This document shows, piece by piece, positions 26,212 through 34,863 of a stretch of DNA of 48,994 bases. This DNA comes from Candidatus Aquidulcis sp. (GTDB taxonomy: Bacteria > Chloroflexota > Anaerolineae > Anaerolineales > UBA4823). Both the position numbers and the translations under genes were made by a program. The stretch lies in the NCBI GenBank assembly GCA_020723385.1, contig DYIZ01000029.1:1-48994 (forward strand), written 5' to 3'. The notes below the pieces were generated by a model. The model was not told the origin of the DNA and made no database searches. It was given only the letters and a program-made list of their open reading frames with translations. Each line of letters begins with the position of its first letter. Within the stretch, counting starts at the first letter, position 1.

Positions 26212-26239
26212 TTGACTTATTCCCAACACATGGTACAAT
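26212..26239 (+). promoter_or_regulatory. Sigma-70-type promoter of the FadR-like regulator
   Basis: TTGACT at 26212-26217 and TACAAT at 26234-26239 are separated by 16 bp, a near-consensus promoter. It points toward the regulator gene starting at 26299. Confidence 0.7.
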
Positions 26240-26248
26240 CAAATTATA

Positions 26249-26262
26249 TCGGAATTATCCGA
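26249..26262. promoter_or_regulatory. Candidate operator palindrome
   Basis: TCGGAATTATCCGA is a 5-bp inverted repeat around ATTA. It lies about 10 bp after the -10 box, at the expected transcription start, and is followed by GATTAATC. The position fits autorepression by the GntR/FadR-like product of the next gene. This is inferred from placement and symmetry. Confidence 0.5.
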
Positions 26263-26298
26263 TTAATCAGTCTAATCTGACGAAAGCGATTGCCTCGA

Positions 26299-26973
26299 AT
26301 GCTTCGTTCTTTTCCCGGCTCGGATTTCATCCGTTACCTGCTGACCACCTCGAATGGCGACGCCGAACACTTGCCATCGCTCAATGAGCTGAGCAGCACC
26401 CTCGGCGTCAGCGTGGCGGCCTTGCGGGAGCAGCTCGAGGTTGCCAAAGCGCTCGGGCTGGTGGAAGTGCGCCCGCGCACCGGTATCCGCCGCCTGCCGT
26501 ACACGTTTTTCCCCGCTGTCCAACAAAGCCTGACCTACGCCCTGCACCTCGACCGGTCGCATTTTGCCGCCTTTGCCGACCTTCGCAACCATTTGGAAGT
26601 CGCTTATTGGGATCAGGCTGTTCGGCTGCTGACTGCTGAGGATCTTCTCGAATTGCAGGCGATGATGGTGCAGGCCTGGGAGAAGCTGCACGGCAGTCCG
26701 GTGCACGTTCCCCACGAGGAGCATCGCCGGCTTCACCTGATGATCTACCGGCGGCTGGAGAATCCCTTTGTGCTTGGCTTGCTCGAAGCCTACTGGGATG
26801 CCTACGAAGCCATCGGGTTGAACGTGTACACCGATCTCGACCATTTGCAGCAAGTATGGCAATTCCATCAGCAGATGGTGGACGCGGTTTGCGCGGGAGA
26901 TTTCGAGATGGGTCGTCAGGCATTGGTCACTCACCAGGATTTGCTCTTCCTGAAACCAGTTAAAGCCGGGTAG
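26299..26973 (+). CDS. GntR/FadR-family transcriptional regulator (FCD domain)
   Basis: This 224-aa protein has an N-terminal winged helix (LPSLNELSSTLGVSVAALREQLEVAKALGLVEVRPRTGIRR, about residues 25-65) and a C-terminal all-helical ligand domain of FCD type. The helix DLRNHLEVAYWDQA, HEEHRRLHLMIYRRLENPF and the closing FHQQMVDAVCAGDFEMGRQALVTHQ match that domain and its metal-binding His positions. Such regulators sense small carboxylates. The start is uncertain: an in-frame TTG lies at 26290, and neither start has a strong Shine-Dalgarno. The gene precedes korAB in the same direction with 82 bp between, so it probably controls 2-oxoacid metabolism and may be autoregulated through the palindrome upstream. 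Confidence 0.82.
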   Translation: MLRSFPGSDFIRYLLTTSNGDAEHLPSLNELSSTLGVSVAALREQLEVAKALGLVEVRPRTGIRRLPYTFFPAVQQSLTYALHLDRSHFAAFADLRNHLEVAYWDQAVRLLTAEDLLELQAMMVQAWEKLHGSPVHVPHEEHRRLHLMIYRRLENPFVLGLLEAYWDAYEAIGLNVYTDLDHLQQVWQFHQQMVDAVCAGDFEMGRQALVTHQDLLFLKPVKAG

Positions 26974-26985
26974 TTCGCGAATCCC

Positions 26986-27039
26986 GTTTGTCGTAGGCGC
27001 TTCAGCGCCTATAATTGCGCCAAAGCGCACCCTACCAAC
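26986..27039. repeat. Double mini-hairpin intergenic element, copy 1
   Basis: The first hairpin is GGCGC-TTCA-GCGCC and the second is TGCGC-CAAA-GCGCA, separated by TATAAT. Outer ends GTTTGTCGTAG and CTACCAAC are nearly complementary, so the whole element can fold as one cruciform-like structure. It sits between the FadR-like gene and korA. Confidence 0.75.
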
Positions 27040-27055
27040 CTGAAAAGGAGCGTTT

Positions 27056-28891
27056 ATGTTAGCAGAGAAAACTATACCTCAGGCTGATACACCGAAATCC
27101 GGCCAGCAGGTTGTCAACGATTTCTCAATCACTGTGGCAACTGTCAACGGCTCTGGCAGCCAGACTTCCAACGCTGCAATCGTGCGTTCCATCTTCGAGA
27201 TGGGCATTCCTGTGGGCGGAAAAAATCTATTTCCCTCGAACATTCAGGGATTGCCTACCTGGTACACCATCCGCATCAACAAAGATGGTTTTCTGGCGCG
27301 CTGTGAAAACCATGAAATCGTCGTGGCGATGAATCAGGCAACGTTTACCCAGGATTTGGCCGATGTCCAACCGGGCGGGGTGTTCTTCTACGACGATTCC
27401 ATCCGGGCGCCGATCACCCGTGAGGATGTCGTCTCCTATCCAATGCCAGTCAAGAAGCTCATCCGGGAGCGGGAAGTCCCCTCGAATTTACGCGATTACG
27501 TCGCCAACATGGTCTACGTCGGCGTTGTGGCCTATATCCTTAATATTGACATGGATAAAATCTGCTCGGCGCTGACCTTTCAATTCAAGGGTAAGCAAAA
27601 AGCGATTGACATGAACTACGGCATGGTTACAGCGGCCTACGAATGGGCGCAAGCAAACCTGACGAAACAAGACCCTTACCGCTTCGAGCCGATGGATAAA
27701 ACCGCCGGCTTCATCATGGCCGATGGCAACACCGCAGCCGCTATCGGCACACTGTACGGCGGTGTGCAGTTCGTTTCATGGTATCCTATCACCCCGGCCT
27801 CCTCGCTGGCGGAGACCTACTTCGACTTTGTGCCCATGCTGCGCAAAGACCCCGAGACGGGCAAGACGACGGTGGTCGTCATCCAGGCCGAGGACGAGCT
27901 GGCTGCGATCGGCATGGCCGTTGGGGCAGGCTGGTCGGGCTTGCGGGCGATGACTTCCACTTCGGGTCCCGGCATCAGCCTGATGACGGAGTACGTGGGG
28001 CTGGCCTATTATGCCGAAGTGCCGGTTGTGATCTGGGACGTTCAGCGGGTTGGCCCGGCGACCGGGATGCCCACTCGCACCGCCCAGGGAGATGTGCTCC
28101 TGATAGCGTTTGCCAGCCATGGGGACACACAGCACATTATGTTATTCCCAGGCTCGGTGAATGAATGCTTCGAGTTTGGCTGGAAAGCCTTTGACCTGGC
28201 GGAGCGGCTGCAAACCCCCGTGTTCGTGCTCTCCGACCTGGATTTGGGTATGAACCAGTGGATGACGCGTCCCTTCGAGTACCCCGACCAGCCGATGGAT
28301 CGCGGCAAAATTTTGTGGGAGGAGGATATTGCCCGGCTGAACGGCGACTGGGGCCGCTACCGGGATGTGGATGGCGACGGGATCCCCTACCGCACCCTGC
28401 CGGGAAACCGCAACCCGAAATCGGCCTGGTTTGCGCGCGGCACCGGTCACGATGAGAACGCCAAATACACCGAATCCCCCGAGGTGTGGGAGCGGATGCT
28501 CGGTCGTATCAAAAAGAAATTCGACACGGCTTGCGCGCTGGTGCCGAAACCGGTCATCGAGACCATGGACGGAGCCGAGATCGGCATCATTGCCTACGGC
28601 TCAACGGATGACGCGGTGCAGGAGGCGCGCAACCGGCTGGCAGCGAGCGGTATCCCCACGGATTACCTGCGCCTGAAAGCCTATCCATTTTCCCCTGAGA
28701 TCGAGGAATTCATCCGTAACCATGCTCGTACTTACGTGGTCGAGCTAAACCGCGATGGTCAGATGCAGCAACTGCTCACTCTGGAAGTCCCCGAGCGCGC
28801 CCCCGATTTGATTCCACTGGCGCATATTGACGGTTTGCCCTTGACCGCGACCTGGATCGTAACGGCGCTGACCGCCAAGGAGGTTAAATAA
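27056..28891 (+). CDS. korA: 2-oxoacid:ferredoxin oxidoreductase, fused gamma-alpha subunit
   Basis: This 611-aa protein carries a gamma domain (about residues 20-190, VATVNGSGSQTSNAAIVRSIFEMG) fused to the alpha subunit (about 215-611, GNTAAAIGTLYGGVQFVSWYP and STSGPGISLMTEYVGLAYYAEVP). This fusion defines the two-subunit KorAB-type enzymes, which oxidatively decarboxylate a 2-oxoacid, often 2-oxoglutarate, to the acyl-CoA with reduction of ferredoxin. The reverse reaction is possible. The enzyme is cytosolic. AAGGAG lies 5 nt before the ATG. korB follows with 1 nt between stop and start, so the two are translationally linked. No ferredoxin-like delta subunit gene is present, as is normal for this type. 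The precise 2-oxoacid is inferred from the family. Confidence 0.92.
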   Translation: MLAEKTIPQADTPKSGQQVVNDFSITVATVNGSGSQTSNAAIVRSIFEMGIPVGGKNLFPSNIQGLPTWYTIRINKDGFLARCENHEIVVAMNQATFTQDLADVQPGGVFFYDDSIRAPITREDVVSYPMPVKKLIREREVPSNLRDYVANMVYVGVVAYILNIDMDKICSALTFQFKGKQKAIDMNYGMVTAAYEWAQANLTKQDPYRFEPMDKTAGFIMADGNTAAAIGTLYGGVQFVSWYPITPASSLAETYFDFVPMLRKDPETGKTTVVVIQAEDELAAIGMAVGAGWSGLRAMTSTSGPGISLMTEYVGLAYYAEVPVVIWDVQRVGPATGMPTRTAQGDVLLIAFASHGDTQHIMLFPGSVNECFEFGWKAFDLAERLQTPVFVLSDLDLGMNQWMTRPFEYPDQPMDRGKILWEEDIARLNGDWGRYRDVDGDGIPYRTLPGNRNPKSAWFARGTGHDENAKYTESPEVWERMLGRIKKKFDTACALVPKPVIETMDGAEIGIIAYGSTDDAVQEARNRLAASGIPTDYLRLKAYPFSPEIEEFIRNHARTYVVELNRDGQMQQLLTLEVPERAPDLIPLAHIDGLPLTATWIVTALTAKEVK

Positions 28892-28892
28892 C

Positions 28893-29939
28893 ATGACAGA
28901 CCAAGTCGTTACTGAACCGCGCGGACAGGTCAACCTAGCAGGGCTGACCAAAACTGATTACCGCGGCGCGCCGAGCACTTTGTGCCAGGGCTGCGGTCAC
29001 AACTCGATTGCCAACCAGATCATCGCAGCTTGCTACGAGATGAATATCGTCCCCGAAAATGTGGTGAAGTTCAGCGGCATCGGCTGTTCGAGCAAAAGTC
29101 CCACCTATTTCCTCAACCGCACCTTTGGCTTCAATGGGCTGCATGGGCGTATGCCCTCGCTGGCCACCGGGGCGTTGTTCGGCGATCACACGCTCAAGGG
29201 GATTGCCGTCAGCGGCGACGGCGATACAGCCAGCATAGGCATGGGGCAGTTCAAGCATATCGTGCGCCGCAATGTACCGATGATGTATATCGTCGAGAAT
29301 AACGGCGTTTACGGGCTGACGAAAGGCCAGTTTTCTGCCACGGCCGAGAGAGGCCTAGCGCTCAAGCATCAGGGCACGAATGCCTACATGCCGGTTGATA
29401 TCGCCTTGGAAGCGCTGGTCAGTAATGCAACCTTTGTGGCGCGTTCCTTCGCGGGCGATGCCAGGCAGGTGAAAGAGCTTATCAAGGCTGCAATTGCCCA
29501 TAACGGCATCGCTGTGCTGGATATCATCAGCCCATGCGTCACATTCAATAACCAGGATGAAGCCATGCACTCGTATGCCTGGGGCAAAGAACACGAGGTA
29601 ATGCTGCATGATTTATCGTATGTACCTCCCGCCCAAGAGATCATGGTGGATTACGCCGAGGGCGAAGCCATCGAGGTCACGCTCCACGATGGGGCGCGTA
29701 TCATCCTGAAGAAGCTCGACCGAACTTACGATCCCACTGATCGGTCAGCGGCGTTGCGCATGTTAGAGGAAGCCAACCGAAAGCAGGAACTACTCACCGG
29801 CCTGATTTACATTAACACCCAGATGCCCTCTCTGTTGGATGTTTACGATCTGCCGGAAACCCCACTCAACCGCCTGTCAGATAGCCGCCTGCGCCCGTCG
29901 CGTGAGACTCTGGATGATGTCAACGCAATGATGGTGTAA
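28893..29939 (+). CDS. korB: 2-oxoacid:ferredoxin oxidoreductase, beta subunit
   Basis: This 348-aa beta subunit binds thiamine diphosphate and an iron-sulfur cluster. CQGCGHNSI near residues 31-39 holds cluster cysteines, and GDGDTASIG beginning at residue 108 with a downstream VENNGVYGLTKGQ forms the ThDP/Mg site. The C-terminal region (TFNNQDEAMHSYAWGKEHEV) fits the family. AAGGAGG lies about 9 nt before the ATG, inside the end of korA. The operon ends at the strong terminator 30039-30069. With KorA it gives a complete catalytic unit that needs external ferredoxin. Confidence 0.93.
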   Translation: MTDQVVTEPRGQVNLAGLTKTDYRGAPSTLCQGCGHNSIANQIIAACYEMNIVPENVVKFSGIGCSSKSPTYFLNRTFGFNGLHGRMPSLATGALFGDHTLKGIAVSGDGDTASIGMGQFKHIVRRNVPMMYIVENNGVYGLTKGQFSATAERGLALKHQGTNAYMPVDIALEALVSNATFVARSFAGDARQVKELIKAAIAHNGIAVLDIISPCVTFNNQDEAMHSYAWGKEHEVMLHDLSYVPPAQEIMVDYAEGEAIEVTLHDGARIILKKLDRTYDPTDRSAALRMLEEANRKQELLTGLIYINTQMPSLLDVYDLPETPLNRLSDSRLRPSRETLDDVNAMMV

Positions 29940-30038
29940 CATTGGAATGGTGTCTTTCTTCACTTGCAAATATGATAGTTGATTGATACCATACCCCTCA
30001 GTACAATTCGCCTTCACAGGCCTTCCCGCCTTAACATT

Positions 30039-30069
30039 AAGGAGCAACCTCACCAGTTGCTCCTTTTTG
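30039..30069 (+). terminator. Intrinsic terminator of the korAB operon
   Basis: AAGGAGCAAC and GTTGCTCCTT form a 10-bp stem with a CTCACCA loop, followed by a T run (30062-30068). It lies 100 bp after korB. Confidence 0.88.
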
Positions 30070-30080
30070 TGTCAGAATCT

Positions 30081-30134
30081 GTTCGTAGTAGGCGCTTTAG
30101 CGTCCTTTTCTGCGCTAGAGCGCACACTACGAAC
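30081..30134. repeat. Double mini-hairpin intergenic element, copy 2
   Basis: The outer arms GTTCGTAGT (30081-30089) and ACTACGAAC (30126-30134) are perfectly complementary. Inside are GGCGCTTTAGCGTC and GCGCTAGAGCGC mini-hairpins. The sequence closely matches the reverse complement of copy 3 at 36108-36159. It lies directly after the korAB terminator and 25 bp before the nuclease gene. Confidence 0.85.
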
Positions 30135-30158
30135 CAAATATGGAAAGGATTACCCGTT

Positions 30159-33100
30159 ATGAAGAAAAGTCGTCGTGGATTCGATTTATTGGTTCTCATC
30201 GTTATGCTAGCCAGCTTGTGGCTGACTGGGGGGCGCTCATCACCCGCTCAAGCCGCGCCCGCCGCAAACGATGTGCGCATCAGTCAGGTGTATGGGGGCG
30301 GCGGCAACTCCGGCGCATACTATACCCATGATTTTATCGAATTGTTCAACAGCGGCGCTTCTACGGTCTCGCTGACGGGCTGGTCTGTTCAGTATGCCAG
30401 TTCGACCGGCAATTTTGGCACCAGCGATACCACGATCACCCCATTGAGCGGTTCCCTGCTGCCTGGTCAATACCTGCTCATCCAGGAAGCGCAAGGCGCT
30501 GGAGGCACAGCGCCTCTGCCAACGCCTGATATTACGGATGGAACTGCGATAGCCATGTCGGCCAGTAATGGCAAGGTAGCCCTGGTCAATACGGCCACTG
30601 GATTGAATTGCGGCGGAACTACCACGCCTTGTACTGGGGCAACCCTGGCGTCTATTATTGATCTGGTCGGTTATGGTGCAGCAACATGGTATGAAGGCGC
30701 TGGCGCGGCGCCAGCCTTGACCAATACAACCGCTGGGCTGCGCGTTGATAGCGGCTGCACTGATACGGACAACAACAGCACTGATTTCTCTGCCGCCGCG
30801 CCCACCCCGCGCAACACCAGCTCACCCACCCATAGCTGCGGTGATTCGGCCCCATTCGTCTCCTCCACTACTCCCGCCAACGGCGCAACCAGCGTGGCGC
30901 TCACCGCTAACATCACCGTCAACTTCAGCGAAGCGGTGAACGCGGCCAGCGGCTGGTATGCCATTTCCTGTACGGTTAGCGGCGCGCATACAGCATTAGT
31001 CAGCGGCGGGCCGTCCAGTTTCACCCTCGATCCCAATGCGGATTTGTCGAACGGCGATGTGTGTACGGTCACACTCGACCACACCAAAATTACCGATCAG
31101 GATGTTGTTGACCCGCCCGATGAAATGACCGCCGATTACGAGTGGAGTTTCTCGGCGGTCGGCGCGGCGCTCCCTTGTTCGACGATCCCCTTGATCCAGG
31201 GCACGGGCAACACCTCCTCCTGCCTGGGGCATCGCAATAACATCGTGGGCTGCATCACCGGCGTGACCGCTACCGGTTTCTACTTCCAGGATGAGACCGG
31301 CGATGGCAATCCAGCCAGTTCGGACGGCATCTACGCCTATTACTATTCGACCTGGGCCAACCCGGCGAATCTCGTTCCAGGCGACCGGGTGCAGGTAAGC
31401 GGTGATGTGTCGGAGTATTACAACACGACCGAGTTTGCGCACAAAGGCAGCGACCCGCTCAGCGTCACCAAAGCAGGGACGTGCACTCTTCCCACGGCGG
31501 TCACGGTAGCTCCCATCGCCGACCCAACCGCCGATTTGATGACCCTCTATGAGCGGTACGAGGGCATGCGTGTGCAGATGACCTTCGACGGCTGGGTGGT
31601 CGGCCCGACCAAGCGCTATGCTTCGCGCTATGTCAACGGCGACCCGGAGATCGCTTTCGTGGATTTCAGCAGTACGATCCCCGATTACAGCCGCGTCTTC
31701 CAGAGCGATTACACGGGCTACCAGGGAATCAACTATATCTCCGGCGGGCTGGATTTCGATCTGCCCGACCTGGATTTCGGCGACCGGCTGGCTGGAACGA
31801 GTATCAGCGGTATTCTGGGCTACCAGTTCGACAAGTATACCCTGCTCGTGGACGCGGCCCCCATGCTCACAACGGTTGACCAACCGGATGTAGAAACCAA
31901 CCAACCAGCAGCCGACGCCTCCAAACGGGAGTTCGACGTCTGTTTCTACAACGTCGAGAATCTGTTCGACAATCTCAACGACGGCAGCGGCGATTGGGGT
32001 GATTGGGCTCCCGGTTACCCGACATCCGGCACCCCCGCAGGCGCGGCAATCTACCAGACGAAGCTGGCCAAAACCGCTGAAGTATTGGTGGATAAAGCCA
32101 AAAGCTGTATGGTAATCGGTCTGGAAGAGATGGAAGGCAAGCAGGCAGTTTACAACGCCCTGGCTGCCGCTCTGCATAGCGCCGACCCCGCCCATACCTG
32201 GACTGCGGCATACGTCGAATCGGGTGATTCGCGCGACATCAGCCAGGGGTTCCTGTGGCGGGAGGATGTCACTCTCGTCGGCAGTGTGAGCGGGGTGAGC
32301 GGCGCGCCTTACACCACCTGGGTCACCGATGGCGCGCTCAATTTCGTGCGCGTCCCCGCTATGGGTGTTTTCCGCTTCTTCGGCGGTACGGCGACGCCGG
32401 TGGATGTTCGCCTGCTGGGGCTGCACATGAAGTCGAAAGGCTCATCTGCATCGTGTTCGCTCCCCGATTGCACTGATGTGCGTGAAAAAGAAGCCGCCGA
32501 TTTGCGCGACATCCTGGCGCATTATCAAACAGCGGGTGAGTATGCCATCGCTGGCGGCGACTACAACGATTTCTTCGGCTCGACGCCTATCGCCATTCTC
32601 GACGCCTCCCCCAATATCTACGCGCTCTATTACGATTTACCGGCGAATCAGCGGTACAGCTATATTTTCAGCGGTGAGAGCGAAGTGCTCGACCATATTT
32701 ACATCACTCGCAATTTTTTTGCTACCGCCGGCGCAACCTGGTCGCGCAGCTTCGAGCCGGTGCATACCAACACCGATTTCCCCGCCAGCGAGCACGCATC
32801 CGATCACGATCCGGTGCGGGTGCGCTTCGGTTTCTACGTGGACAATGGCAGCGGCAGCGCGGGGGCCGACCTGACCGATCTCACCATCGGCTACGATCTG
32901 GCCTGGCACAAAGGACCGCACAACCTGTATCTGGGCAGCAGCGTGACGGACGATGTCACTTTCGCCCAGGGCGACGACAACGCCAGCGACGACGGTATCG
33001 TGCGGGTTACACCGAAATGGATTCCCGGCCAATCCGCGACGATTCGCGTCACCGTGGGCGGCTCGGGCAATGGCTGGCTTTCAGGATGGTTCGACTGGGA

Positions 33101-33488
33101 TCTGAGCGGCGCTTTCGACGGCGATGAGAAGACGATCAACCGGGGAATATCACCCGGTTCGACACTGATTACCTTCACTGTTCCCTTGGATGCTGCCATC
33201 GGGAGTAGTACAGTGCAAATCCCGGTGCGCTTCCGCCTGTACGAGAGCGCTACCGAGCCTGCCTCGCGGCCGGATGGGGCCTTTGCCCCCGAAGTATCTA
33301 CCACCACCGGTGGAGTTACCGGCGGCGAGGTGGAGGACTACCTGTGGGGCTACTCGCCCACTGTCGTCACTCTGCGAGATTTCACTACCCGCCCGGTGGG
33401 TGGATGGCTCGCCGGGGCGACAGTCGTCGTCGGGCTGGCCGGGTTGGCGCTGGCCGCTGCCCGCCGCAAGCGCAGGACGGCGCTGTGA
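30159..33488 (+). CDS. Surface-anchored ExeM/NucH-type extracellular endonuclease
   Basis: This 1109-aa protein has a signal peptide (MKKSRRGFDLLVLIVMLASL...SPAQA). A lamin-tail domain (about residues 35-200, RISQVYGGGGNSGAYYTHDFIELFN) and a Big_5-like Ig region (SSTTPANGATSVALTANITVNFSEAV) follow. The catalytic endonuclease/exonuclease/phosphatase domain has FYNVENLFD near 596, GLEEMEG near 655, GGDYNDFFG near 802 and ASDHDPV near 880, which are the expected metal and catalytic positions. After a GEVED-like domain the C-terminus is one membrane helix plus RRKRR, a cell-surface anchor without an LPXTG. It should degrade extracellular DNA, perhaps for phosphate or biofilm turnover. GAAAGGAT precedes the ATG at 30159. 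The open frame from 29979 overlaps the terminator and repeat and is rejected. Confidence 0.9.
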   Translation: MKKSRRGFDLLVLIVMLASLWLTGGRSSPAQAAPAANDVRISQVYGGGGNSGAYYTHDFIELFNSGASTVSLTGWSVQYASSTGNFGTSDTTITPLSGSLLPGQYLLIQEAQGAGGTAPLPTPDITDGTAIAMSASNGKVALVNTATGLNCGGTTTPCTGATLASIIDLVGYGAATWYEGAGAAPALTNTTAGLRVDSGCTDTDNNSTDFSAAAPTPRNTSSPTHSCGDSAPFVSSTTPANGATSVALTANITVNFSEAVNAASGWYAISCTVSGAHTALVSGGPSSFTLDPNADLSNGDVCTVTLDHTKITDQDVVDPPDEMTADYEWSFSAVGAALPCSTIPLIQGTGNTSSCLGHRNNIVGCITGVTATGFYFQDETGDGNPASSDGIYAYYYSTWANPANLVPGDRVQVSGDVSEYYNTTEFAHKGSDPLSVTKAGTCTLPTAVTVAPIADPTADLMTLYERYEGMRVQMTFDGWVVGPTKRYASRYVNGDPEIAFVDFSSTIPDYSRVFQSDYTGYQGINYISGGLDFDLPDLDFGDRLAGTSISGILGYQFDKYTLLVDAAPMLTTVDQPDVETNQPAADASKREFDVCFYNVENLFDNLNDGSGDWGDWAPGYPTSGTPAGAAIYQTKLAKTAEVLVDKAKSCMVIGLEEMEGKQAVYNALAAALHSADPAHTWTAAYVESGDSRDISQGFLWREDVTLVGSVSGVSGAPYTTWVTDGALNFVRVPAMGVFRFFGGTATPVDVRLLGLHMKSKGSSASCSLPDCTDVREKEAADLRDILAHYQTAGEYAIAGGDYNDFFGSTPIAILDASPNIYALYYDLPANQRYSYIFSGESEVLDHIYITRNFFATAGATWSRSFEPVHTNTDFPASEHASDHDPVRVRFGFYVDNGSGSAGADLTDLTIGYDLAWHKGPHNLYLGSSVTDDVTFAQGDDNASDDGIVRVTPKWIPGQSATIRVTVGGSGNGWLSGWFDWDLSGAFDGDEKTINRGISPGSTLITFTVPLDAAIGSSTVQIPVRFRLYESATEPASRPDGAFAPEVSTTTGGVTGGEVEDYLWGYSPTVVTLRDFTTRPVGGWLAGATVVVGLAGLALAAARRKRRTAL

Positions 33489-33555
33489 TATGATAAAATT
33501 TGAGGGCGAACGACTGTAAGATCGTTCATCCGAGACATCCGAACAGGGAGAAAAT

Positions 33556-34053
33556 ATGACCAATAAAACTGCATTCACCGAGGAAGAATGGGGCATGATC
33601 GAAGACGCCGCATTCAGCGTTGGGCTGACGGCTTCTATTGTGGATCTCAACTTTTGGAATTATGACCGTGAAATCCAGGGACTGGATGAGGCGATGGGCG
33701 AGGCCGAAGAGGTTTTCAAGGGTAATGAATTGATCCAGGACCTCATGACGCAAATTGACGCCGAAGCAGAAGCAGATGAACCTGCAGAACAAGAAACCGG
33801 CGACCTCGAGTATCTCGACATGAAAGGCGAACAAATCGCCGAAGCTGAGCTGAAAAAGATTGAGAAAGTCGTGAGTCTTGTATCCGAAAAAGCCACACCG
33901 CAAGAAGCCAAGGAATTCAGAGCGTTTCTCTATTTCCTGGCAGAGAAAGTAGCTAAATCCGGGCGGGAGGGTTTCCTTGGCCTCGGGCCGAAGGGTATCA
34001 GCGGCAAAGAAGCCGCATACCTGGCCAAGCTCAAAGCGGTTTTGGGGATTTGA
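33556..34053 (+). CDS. Acidic hypothetical protein (165 aa)
   Basis: I do not recognise this gene with certainty. The protein starts FTEEEWGMIEDAAFSVGLTASIVD. It has an acidic, Glu/Ala-rich middle (residues about 70-100) and ends in a Lys-rich helical part (KEAAYLAKLKAVLGI). It is predicted largely helical, soluble and cytosolic, with no signal peptide. The N-terminal pattern W-x(4)-A-x(3)-VGLxxxxxD resembles uncharacterised small proteins seen beside stress-type genes, but I cannot name a family. GGGAG precedes the ATG, and a strong terminator begins 6 nt after the stop. It is therefore the last gene of its unit, 67 bp after the nuclease gene. Confidence 0.75.
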   Translation: MTNKTAFTEEEWGMIEDAAFSVGLTASIVDLNFWNYDREIQGLDEAMGEAEEVFKGNELIQDLMTQIDAEAEADEPAEQETGDLEYLDMKGEQIAEAELKKIEKVVSLVSEKATPQEAKEFRAFLYFLAEKVAKSGREGFLGLGPKGISGKEAAYLAKLKAVLGI

Positions 34054-34058
34054 AAATC

Positions 34059-34094
34059 AAAACCTCACAGGTTTCAAAAACCTGTGAGGTTTTT
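34059..34094. terminator. Intrinsic terminator
   Basis: A 16-bp perfect stem (AAAACCTCACAGGTTT and its complement at 34078-34093) with a 3-nt loop ends in a T run. The structure is symmetrical in T/A tracts, so it can stop both the plus-strand unknown gene and the minus-strand transcript that ends at 34126. Confidence 0.88.
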
Positions 34095-34125
34095 CTGTCC
34101 GTTGGAAACGGGGGTCCCGATTATC

Positions 34126-34863
34126 TCACGTATCCGATGTCTCGATTGGCGGGCGTGTTGCAACCATATAAAGGATCGTCGTCACCAGCAGCACCGAAAT
34201 GGCTAACAGGGCCACACCTGCCAGCCACATACCAAGGAAACTGGTGAGCATCGCGGCCAGGATCAGGACTGCAAGCACTCTCATTGCATTGACCATCTCA
34301 CGGGAGCGTTTGCTTGGCGGCTGACGAGATTCGACCAGCACCAACCCGGCGAGCAAACTGGCTAAACAAACCCCAACAGCGATTGTGAAGATCTGGCCGC
34401 CTGTCAGCCAGGGTACATCCAGCACGAACATGCCGCAGGCTGCTTCACGCGAAGGATAGGGATATTGAGGGAAGAAGAAAACCCTGGCGAGGGCAAACAC
34501 TTGCATATCCACATCATCGGCGCTGATCGTCCATTCGAGACGTTTCTTCTCGTGCGGCTCCACAGAAAACTTGGTCAACTCGGTGCGAAAAACCCCTAGT
34601 TTACTGAACTCGGCGCGGGCGGTCGGCGAGAGTGCATTATCTGTCGTATTGTTGAATGTTGCGGTAATCGTCGCAGTTTCGGATGTGGTAATGAGCAATG
34701 GACAGCGTAAGGTAGTCAGCGTGCCCGAAGCCATTCTCACGAAGTAGAGCGTCGCTTCATAATCCGGCCAGGCAGTCACAATAGTCAGGACAATCCCCAG
34801 TAAAATGCCAACTGAGAATAGCAGGGAACCTAGAGAGCGGTGGGCGTTCGATCTGGTTTTCAT
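34126..34863 (-). CDS. Integral membrane protein, unknown function (245 aa)
   Basis: One N-terminal membrane helix (about residues 11-30, SLLFSVGILLGIVLTIVTAW) is followed by an exported beta-rich region (about 35-150) with TTSETATITATFNNTTDNAL, resembling an Ig-like fold. Three further helices lie in the C-terminal 100 residues (IFTIAVGVCLASLLAGLVL, VLAVLILAAMLTSFLGMWL and GVALLAISVLLVTTILYMV). No family is recognised. The start ATG overlaps the stop of the AlaX-like gene by 4 nt (ATGA), so the two are translationally coupled. Whether that reflects a shared function is unknown. Confidence 0.75.
   Translation of the reverse strand: MKTRSNAHRSLGSLLFSVGILLGIVLTIVTAWPDYEATLYFVRMASGTLTTLRCPLLITTSETATITATFNNTTDNALSPTARAEFSKLGVFRTELTKFSVEPHEKKRLEWTISADDVDMQVFALARVFFFPQYPYPSREAACGMFVLDVPWLTGGQIFTIAVGVCLASLLAGLVLVESRQPPSKRSREMVNAMRVLAVLILAAMLTSFLGMWLAGVALLAISVLLVTTILYMVATRPPIETSDT

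Noticed and set aside
29979-30158. N-terminal extension of the nuclease to 29979
   Set aside because: It would translate the korAB terminator and a repeat element. The signal peptide begins at 30159.
30996-32426. 476-codon open frame on the minus strand
   Set aside because: It lies opposite the nuclease gene, whose catalytic motifs are clear. The antisense product has no family features.
34050-34247. 65-codon plus-strand frame after the acidic protein gene
   Set aside because: It runs through the terminator hairpin and into the convergent membrane-protein gene, with no ribosome-binding site.
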